From NCBI RefSeq assembly GCF_022682495.2, contig NC_071389.1, positions 106,123,951-106,187,950 of the forward strand: a DNA stretch of 64,000 nucleotides, in the 5' to 3' direction. Shown here in pieces: positions 57,097 to 64,000 of the stretch (its first letter is position 1; every line of letters starts with the position of its first letter). Source of the stretch: Desmodus rotundus (lineage: Eukaryota > Chordata > Mammalia > Chiroptera > Phyllostomidae). Both the position numbers and the translations under genes were made by a program. The notes beneath the pieces are model-generated. The model made no database searches and was not told the origin of the DNA. It worked only from the letters and a program-made list of their open reading frames with translations.

Positions 57097-57160
57097 TCAG
57101 TATTTTAAAGGCTCCCCAGAAAATATTGATGAACAGGGAGGTCTAAAACACCAAATTATA
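57097..57160. mobile_element. MER3-like hAT element, right part
   Basis: 'tcagtattttaaaggctccc' with 'cagaaaatattgatgaacag' continues the MER3-like element interrupted at 55938. Its terminal CACTG is lost. Confidence 0.55.
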
Positions 57161-57239
57161 GAAAGGACTGTTTTCTTCACTAAATAAGGAAGTTAGGAAA
57201 TGCTCCAAACACTGAAAAGAGACCATTTTAGTATTAAAT

Positions 57240-57440
57240 AAGTAAGGTACTATTGGTATAATATTGATAGTAGTAACAATGAATAGTTACTATGTGCTAA
57301 GCTGTGTGACAAGGACTTTACTTGTCTAAATTCTCTTCCTTCTGGTACTAATCCATACCCCATTTTATAGATAAAGACATCAAAGCTTAGGGAGATACAA
57401 GGCCAACATACTGAAACTCAATATGTGAAAGGAAAACATG
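57240..57440 (-). mobile_element. MIR SINE, antisense
   Basis: 'ttactatgtgctaagctgtg', 'ccccattttatagataaaga' and 'catcaaagcttagggagata' match the antisense MIR order. Confidence 0.7.
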
Positions 57441-57509
57441 TCTATATAGCATGAAAAATGCAAAGGTAAGACATAGCTCTGACACTTGAGGTCCTAGCTC
57501 CCAGCAGAG

Positions 57510-57640
57510 GAGCGAAACGTATACACAAATGACTAAGAGTCCATACCAGGATGTTCCAATTGTCATAGAGCTATAAAGTGTGATAGAACCACGAGAGAGG
57601 GGATTAGGAAAGGTTTCGAAGAGTGAGCCCTGCATGCTCT
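57510..57640 (-). mobile_element. L2 fragment, antisense
   Basis: 'ccacgagagaggggattagg' and 'aaaggtttcgaagagtgag' resemble the reversed L2 region before the tail. Weak. Confidence 0.35.
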
Positions 57641-60600
57641 CAGGCAGTGCTGGCTGGGGTGTTGTGGCAGGGAGAGGAGATATCTCAGGAAAAACACACA
57701 GTGCACAGAAATCCAAGAAAGCAGCAGAGAACTGGCAGCTGGCCTGGTATGATTAAAAGGTTAAAAAAAGTTGAGGAAGGTGAGTTGCCCAAAACTGTGG
57801 GATCTTAAATGGGGTGCAGGAGGCCACAGAGCACCCCTGCTGATATCTGAACAGGGTGTGTGATGGCATAGCATTTCAGAAGGAGCCAGGCCAGCTGGGG
57901 CATTCAGGAAGCTTGGAAAGGTCCTTTACAGGGAAACAAAGCAGGCCCAAGCCACTGGGCTCTCCATGGATTGAAGAAGGAACAAATACCAACAACACCT
58001 AAGAAGATGTTTAGCATACAGGCCTGTTTTATAGTGCTGGAGTTAGCCACTCTGCACATTTCCACGAAACCCACCTTCTTGTCAGGAAATACACCCTTGG
58101 CCAGGACGGAAAATGTCTGGGTACTGATGTGTCCAGTATGTTCGTTAGCTGTGGTTGGTGTATGGGTGCTTACTGTGAAAGAGAAGGAGTGTAGCTGTCT
58201 TCTCTACAGAATTTGATTCCTGCTGCTCATGTATTTATTTAGATATTATATGTTTTCTCCCTGTCTGTGATGACTTGTGATATTCAGTTTTCCCTTCAAG
58301 GAGGAAAATGAAAATGTGGGAGCTGGGTGAGGTGTGACTTCCCTATGTTTCCAGAAGGCAGAGCTTTTTAAACTTTCCCCTGGAGAACTTCCATTGAGAA
58401 TTAGGACTCTGGGGGTGTGGTCAGTTGTGACCAACTTAAAAAAGTACACTTCTTTGCAACTGCATGTTTTATCTTAAAACTTCATGTAAATTCTGCATTC
58501 CCATAATATATTCATCCCTTCCTGTTACAATGTACCAGTTTAACACTCTGGGTATGTGGACGTCTGGCTCCATCACCGCGGACCTCCCTTTAACAAGAGT
58601 CCATTGTGATCATTCTGTGTAGGACTGGATTATTGATTTGGACACGAGTCACTTGAGAGACAGCTTTAAGCTGTCTATTCACTATGATCAAAGAAAACAA
58701 CTTGTAAATCTTACTTGCTTTTTTTCCCCCTGCACAGTTTAGCCATTGGCAGATATTAACATATGTCATACTAACAAGTCGATGGGTAAGTGCTCTTCAA
58801 TTAAGGATCCTTTTGTTTACAGCAGGGTTCATAGAGATATATCGATATTAAAGCCTAATTACTAACTTCTCTGTAGTGTGAAATCTACACGGGGGCAAAC
58901 TGAGGAGTAAAGGGGAGTTTTGGAGAGGAAAAAGGACCTTGGTCATTTGACTGATACAGGTTGACAGTAGGAAACTATCGTTGGTTGATTATTTCTGTGA
59001 AAATCAGGTACAGCCTGTAGAGCTACATCCTCATACACAATAACGCCACTTGCTCCAAAGGCTTATGACCTCCCAAGTGTGCTTTAAGTTGCTTCTTTCC
59101 TTCCCAATGTCCTGGCTTCCTCTCAGATCTTTAGTTTCTGATCTCTAACACAATCTTTCAGCTTATATCATCATCATCATCATCATCATTATTAATTTTC
59201 TTCCTTTAGGCCTTCTACAGCTCATTTACCTTTATTCTATCTTGATGAAGGAATTAATAGATTCCGTCTTCCCATCCCATCCGTCACTTTGTTTTTCCAG
59301 AGATCATGTCTCTTTGATGGAGTAGTAATGTCAGGTTTTCCCCTAAGTCACAACACTCTTGTTCACTTGGATTGAGTGAGAGCCTTTCTCCTCACCAGTT
59401 CTTGGCAGCTGGGTCGCCTGTCTGTGGCAGCATTGTATGAGGCAGGGCTAACCTTGCCTCGAAATACTGAGACTCCTTAGTACCAAAGCCCTCCTGCCCA
59501 GGAGGCTCACTAGGCTTTTCCTTCCCCAGAACCTGCTCTGGGTCACCTTATCTGATATCGATACAGTTCTTCCAGTGACGGGAGAGCATGGGGACCATCT
59601 CAGTTAATGATTTAGAATTTAGAATGGCTTAGGTGATAAAAATGGAATGGTAAAAATTCATTTAAAATACCCTTCTTCATGTTTTAAATGCCAGCCTATC
59701 CATTTTCTTTCCTGGTCAAGCAGAATTACAGCATATAAAATAAGTTAGTCACTTATTAAATATTTCTTGACTTTGATATGCCTCTATCAGAGAACTGTAG
59801 TCACAGAAACACTCAAACATGAGCCAAGGAGAAAAAATTGTATGGCAACTTCCCAACTGTAATATCCTGTCATCCACTTCCTGTTTACTGCTTCAGACTT
59901 GATGAACCTGTATATGCTCTTGCCCGGGGCACATTAGACTCATCAAAACCTCTGCTAGATGACTATTTTGATATGGAGGGAAGGAATTGCTCCTCTCAAA
60001 CCTTGGGGACAAATTTAGAACTGCCACCTTCCAGGATTGTGTCTTGTCCCCAGAGTTGGGAAGTAGCTGGAGGGAAGGCAAAAGAGAAGGTACCCCTGGA
60101 CTGCACAAGTCGTTTCTTAACACTCAAGTCTACAGCAAAGAAAAATGTCCCTGAAAACAGTTGACATCTGCTGGAATTTCCTGAACGTAATAAGTTCTCC
60201 TCAAAGGGACACTTTCAGGGGGCCACTTTGAGGACAGTTGAAGCCATAGTTGGATTTGTGAGATGACATCAGAGTTGGTATTAGGAGAATGGTTGAGGAG
60301 AGGGCTCAAATCAGGAAGGAAAATGCTGATTTCTTATGAGAGGGACACAGGGTATGGGGAGAAGGGACGAAGGAATAAACTCTTTAACTCAAAGTCCTAA
60401 GTTGTGGGTGGTTTGGGTCTGACCCTGTGCCCTGGCCCAGCCTCACAATTCCTTGTGGGAGGGCAGTAGCCATTTCAGCAGCAGCTCTGGGCCCTGGTCC
60501 AAGCTCAAACAACAGCAGGGAGTTTGCTGAGCACTGTGATGACATCAGAGAGGAGCAACAGAGCAGAACCCACCTAGCAGGGCTTTCTCCAGACTCCATT

Positions 60601-61060
60601 CCCCACCAGCTCCCAGAGTTCTTGCTAAGTACAGTTGAAAATAATTACCCCAGATACGATGGGGAGGAGGCTGCCTTACTTACTATAACTACACACTATC
60701 AGCTTTTCTAGAAAGCAACTTCAAAGCTTTCTACCCACCAATAAAAAATTGTGAATGGTCATTTCTTTCCAAAAATAAATGCAATTTCATGAGGAATATA
60801 TTTAAGCTAACAAAGCTTTGTGTCTGAGTTCCATGCCTGTACAGGATGGGCCAGCTAATTGAATCACCTATGGAGTGCCATTTAGAGCAGGCCCGCTGAT
60901 AAACACTCTGTGAAAAGGGGCCTAGAGTACATTATACCAAGATTGTCTTGGGAAGCCAGGCCTTTTCTGGTGCTTGTCTGATTGACTCACCATTCTCTAC
61001 ATATGAATAGGATTTCTTGTTGTCTTGGTTATAGTGAACAGTAATTCATTTCAAAATAAT
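57641..61060. other. Long unannotated, repeat-poor stretch
   Basis: No gene recognised and almost no repeats for 3.4 kb. It holds a (CAT)n run (listed separately). Frames reach 108 codons without domains. It could hold conserved non-coding elements, but only alignment to other mammals could show this. Confidence 0.4.
59167..59189. repeat. (ATC)n microsatellite
   Basis: About seven uninterrupted ATC units. Confidence 0.93.
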
Positions 61061-61063
61061 GCC

Positions 61064-61108
<45 letters not shown>

Positions 61109-61122
61109 TAGATATAGATATC
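61064..61122. repeat. (GATA)n microsatellite
   Basis: About eleven perfect GATA units, then a shift to GATATA. Long, pure tetranucleotide arrays like this are commonly length-variable. Confidence 0.97.
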
Positions 61123-61199
61123 AATGGTGACATCAGATTTGACCATTATATGTCTGAAAAGAAGGAAAAGAAGCACTGCTTTGGGCTTTTATACAATTA

Positions 61200-61395
61200 C
61201 TTAATCCATACTTACTGAAATCAACTATGTCGCAGATACTATGCTGGCACTAGAGATACTAGAATGAGTAACTCAGTCCCTCCCCATAGGGAGCTGAGAA
61301 TCTGGTGGGAAAAAATAAGACTGAATTGCTTACCACACAGTTGAGAGCACCGTGAATTAGAAGGCACTACCAAGGCCAACTCTGAAAGGATACAC
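61200..61395 (-). mobile_element. L2 3' region, antisense
   Basis: 'cagatactatgctggcacta', 'actcagtccctccccatagg' and 'gagctgagaatctggtggg' match the reversed L2 terminus. Confidence 0.65.
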
Positions 61396-61437
61396 TATTT
61401 AAATGAGCAAGTCTGGCTTGAGTTATAACAAATAGAG

Positions 61438-61925
61438 AGCATTAGTTTCCTATTGCTGTTATAACAAATTATCACAATATTGGTGGCTTAAAACAACAGA
61501 AATTTATTATCTTACAGCTTTATAGGTTGGAATGCCAACATGAGCCTCAATGGGCAAAAATCAAGGTGTTAGCAGGGCAGTGTTCTTCTTTTGGAGGCTC
61601 TAAGAGAGAATTCACCTCTTTGTCCTTCCCAGCTTCAAGAGGCTGCCCACAGTCCTTGGCTTGTGGCCCCTTCCTCTACCTTTCAAGCCAGCAATGTCAT
61701 ATCTCTCTGACCATTGTTCCATAGTCATGTTTTTCTGACCATGGTTAGGAAAGGTTCTCCCTTTTTAAGAAATCCAGTGATTGGATTAAATCCACCTGGA
61801 TAAACCAGGCTACTCTTACCACCTCAAGACTGTGAATGTAATCACATCTTCAAAGTAAAGTAACATAGTCATAGGTTCTAGGGGTCAAGACAGGGACATC
61901 TTTGGGGGACGTTGTTCTGCCTTCC
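61438..61925 (-). mobile_element. MLT1-type LTR (ERVL-MaLR), antisense
   Basis: Plus strand 'attagtttcctattgctgtt', 'ggtggcttaaaacaacagaa', 'attatcttacagctttatag', 'aaaaatcaaggtgttagcag', 'aatgtaatcacatcttcaaa' then 'gggacatctttgggggacg' and 'ttctgccttcca' reads as the reverse complement of an MLT1 LTR over almost its entire length. Solo LTR, no genes. About 490 bp. Confidence 0.9.
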
Positions 61926-62279
61926 ACCCTGCAGACAGACTTGGAACCACAGACAGTGTACATATGTATGCTTTGGATTGCATTTTTGTTTTTGTTTTTC
62001 TAACCATTATACCTTGGGGATGCTGTTAGATATGAAAAGACTGTTTTCTGTGGTGGTGGAGGCAGGGATGTGCTGGGTGGAGCCAAGGGGAAGGTTATTT
62101 CAAAATCTGCTGATGGAACATGAAGTTTGGAAGAGAAAACTCAATTTTAGATATTTGGAAGAAATATTTTTTTAAACTCATGCTACCATTATGCAAAATA
62201 CAGAAGGAGAAGCTTAACCACATTACCTTGGCCGATGGAGCTAAGTAGAGAAAATATGTAGCCTCAGCCATCTGTGATG

Positions 62280-62345
62280 GGAGCAGGGCCAGAAAAGATG
62301 GGGGGACACTTCCCTGGAGGTGACACCAGACTCTAAAAGGAGACT
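62280..62345 (-). mobile_element. L2 fragment, antisense
   Basis: 'gacacttccctggaggtgac' resembles the reversed L2 segment 'aggcttcctggaggaggtgac'. Very short. Confidence 0.35.
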
Positions 62346-62379
62346 GAAAAGCACCGATTTAGGCCAGGATAAAGCCTTC

Positions 62380-62735
62380 TAACTAGTCTCCTCACAGCCA
62401 CACTCTCCCCAATCAAGCCCATTTTCCATTCTCCCCACCCAGTCGTGCACTCCCAGGAAGAGCCCTCTGCTGAAGTCTGTTATTCATGACTGCAGCTCCC
62501 ACGTTGTGTTTGGCAATGCCTGGCCCAGGGCAGATCCCCAGTAAATATTTGCTGAGTGAATCAAATGAATTAAATGACTATTGTTTATATCATTCCTGCT
62601 CAGAAACCTGCCATGGCTCCCTATTACCCACTGAATAAAGTCCACTTGTTTCATACATGCAGGCCTCCCCTAGCCCCCCGCAATTCTTTTCCTTCAGCCT
62701 TATGTCCCCATATCCAAATCCTCTGTTTTTCAAGC
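62380..62735 (+). mobile_element. L2 LINE segments, sense, two pieces
   Basis: 'ccttctaactagtctcctca' and 'ccattttccattctcccca' fit an internal L2 segment. 'tggcaatgcctggcccaggg' and 'gtaaatatttgctgagtgaa' (62510-62560) are an L2 3' tail. 'cagaaacctgccatggctcc' and 'ctattacccactgaataaag' (62601-62643) resume the internal part. An L2 3' end seems inserted in, or joined into, another L2. Confidence 0.6.
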
Positions 62736-62736
62736 C

Positions 62737-63095
62737 TGTATTAGTTTGTTAGGGTTGCCATAGCAAGTACCACAGACAGGGGGCTTAAACGACATAAATT
62801 GATTTTCTCACAGTTCTGGAAGCTGAAGTCAGATGTTAAGGTGTCCATAGGGGTAGATCCTTCTGAGGCCTCTCCTTGACAGCTGGCCATCTTTTGTCTC
62901 TGTCTTCACATGGTTGTGTCTCTGTGTCTGTCTTTGTCCACACTCGCTCTTCCTGTAAATTCAACAGTCAGGTTGGATTAGCAACTCATTTTAACTTAAC
63001 CACCTCTTTAAAGGCCTCATCACCAAATACAGACACATCCTAGAAGCTAGGCCTTCAACACGTGCACCTGGGAGGACACAATGCGGCCCGTACCA
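62737..63095 (-). mobile_element. MLT1-type LTR (ERVL-MaLR), antisense
   Basis: 'tgtattagtttgttagggtt', 'gccatagcaagtaccacaga', 'ttttctcacagttctggaag', 'cattttaacttaaccacct' and 'ggaggacacaatgcggccc' give an essentially full-length MLT1-group LTR. Flanks 'aagcc' (62732-62736) and 'aaggc' (63096-63100) match at 4 of 5, as expected of an old 5-bp duplication. No internal genes. Confidence 0.9.
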
Positions 63096-63104
63096 AAGGC
63101 CCAT

Positions 63105-63342
63105 TCAGCACTTTATCACATCTCTGCCGTGTCTCTCTTCCTCATCTTCCTCCTTCCATCTTCTCCCCACCAATTTTTCCCACCTTGAACAACACATATA
63201 CAGACAGACATCCTAGAAACCATCTCCTTCCTCTGAATAGCCACAGCAATCAATTTTTTCTTCTGGTACTTACCACTTTTATTTTTATTATATTCTCTTG
63301 TGTTATGTTTTATCCTGTGCTATATTCCTTTGCCTTATTATA
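63105..63342 (+). mobile_element. L2 LINE 3' region, left of mariner
   Basis: Sequence up to 'atattcctttgccttatta' has an L2-like layout and is continued at 63470 by an L2 tail. The part before 63250 is poorly matched. Confidence 0.45.
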
Positions 63343-63469
63343 CAGGGTAGGGGAAAAGTAGGTTTACAGTTGTGACTACATGAAACACAGAGTTTATTCT
63401 TGTATTATTATTTATTAATTGTATTATTTTCCATATGAACAACTATAAACCTACTTTTTCCCCACCCTG
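63343..63469 (+). mobile_element. Mariner MITE, complete, TA-flanked
   Basis: 127 bp with near-perfect ends: 'cagggtaggggaaaagtagg' at the left, and the right end reversed reads 'cagggtggggaaaaagtagg'. Both continue into 'tttacagttgt'/'tttatagttgt', giving inverted repeats of about 30 bp. TA duplications lie at 63341-63342 and 63470-63471. No coding capacity. A transcript would fold into a long hairpin. Confidence 0.93.
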
Positions 63470-63471
63470 TA

Positions 63472-63575
63472 TGCACTGTATGTGTTATTTCCTCACCCAA
63501 AATGTAAGCTCTGCCTGGACATGGCTTGATACAGCGCCTTGACCATAGTAGAAGCTCAATAAAAATCTGATGAGA
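63472..63575 (+). mobile_element. L2 3' tail, right of mariner
   Basis: 'cacccaaaatgtaagctctg', 'gatacagcgccttgaccata' and 'gtagaagctcaataaaaatc' match the L2 3' end. Confidence 0.75.
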
Positions 63576-63814
63576 GAACAAAGATGGTAGAAGATAACTA
63601 TGAATCCGTCACTTGAGAATGAAACAGGTTAAATATATTACAGATGAATTTATCACTTGCTTGAAACACAGCTCTTCGAGGCCAAGGAACCAAAATGACA
63701 TGCAAGTTTGTGATTGGTGACACAAACTAATGGTCATACTGGAAAAGCTGACTGGTCCTATTGCAGTGTCACTCAGGATGGCTTAGACACAAGGGACATG
63801 TCATTGCCAAGTAC
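63576..63814. other. Unannotated non-coding stretch
   Basis: No gene or confident repeat recognised. Confidence 0.4.
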
Positions 63815-64000
63815 CAGTTTTGGAGCTAGGCTGCTTGGGTTTGATCCTGAAAAACTTGCATAACTTCTCTGTGCCTCAATTTCCCCATTTATGAAGAATT
63901 GTTAAAAGAAATTTTAAAAATTCTAAATGTCACCTCATAGGTCCTTGTGGTACTTGGAATAGTGCCTGGTACATGGTCAGCACTTGGTAAATATTAGTTA
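63815..64000 (+). mobile_element. MIR SINE, sense, reaching the window edge
   Basis: 'gctaggctgcttgggtttga', 'cataacttctctgtgcctca', 'atttccccatttatgaaga', 'aatagtgcctggtacatggt' and 'cacttggtaaatattagtta' give a nearly complete MIR copy, cut by, or ending at, the window edge. Confidence 0.9.

Overview
This window reads as mammalian non-coding DNA from a bat, most likely a yangochiropteran. The strongest clue is five copies of the tRNA-derived VES SINE, each with the head 'gccctggctggtg...ggctcagtgg' and most with clear target-site duplications. Three copies of a chiropteran-type half-L1 (HAL1: 5'UTR + ORF1 + a G-rich 3'UTR, no ORF2) and a bat-type L1 3'UTR support this. Older layers shared by placental mammals are MIR, L2, L1M, MLT1 and MLT2 LTRs, and Tigger and hAT elements. 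I support no functional protein-coding gene, rRNA or tRNA gene, CRISPR array or operon. Open frames of 60-320 codons are scattered everywhere, but many begin on TTG or GTG, lack recognisable domains, or lie on repeats. The window is probably intergenic or intronic. || Layout. 1-6 kb: L2, L1 and MLT2 relics and the L1MB 3' end, then the first VES. 6-12.4 kb: MIR copies, three hAT-type elements, an uncertain old repeat and a long antisense L1. 12.7-16.7 kb: two VES SINEs, a hAT MITE and antisense L1. 17.3-23.2 kb: a short exon-like frame, further antisense L1, an MLT2 LTR carrying an internally deleted Tigger1, an L1 3' end and a second MLT2. 23-30 kb: mostly unannotated, with L2 tails. 30.5-31.6 kb: an LTR-like block split by a 5'-truncated HAL1 just after its TATA-like box. 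32-42 kb: few repeats, apart from an L1 3' fragment split by a mariner MITE. 42-46 kb: L1 and L2 tails and a Tigger-type element. 45.6-49.65 kb: an L1 3' portion carrying a full-length HAL1. 50-55 kb: one VES, MIR traces and a strong CTCF-like motif. 55.8-57.1 kb: a MER3-like element split by a composite L1/HAL1 insert with an 11-bp duplication. 57-64 kb: L2, a GATA microsatellite, two MLT1 LTRs, a mariner MITE inside L2, and a terminal MIR. || The window is best read as a stratified insertion record. Relative ages come directly from nesting: Tigger in MLT2, mariner in L2 and in L1, HAL1 in L1, HAL1 in an LTR-like block, composite in MER3, VES in L1. The most interesting points are the nearly complete HAL1 with an ORF1 broken by a single stop, the mixed-orientation insert at 55.9-57.1 kb, and the two hairpin-forming mariner MITEs. 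Family names come from remembered consensus sequences, not a search; boundaries are generally good to about 10-50 bases except where duplications fix them.
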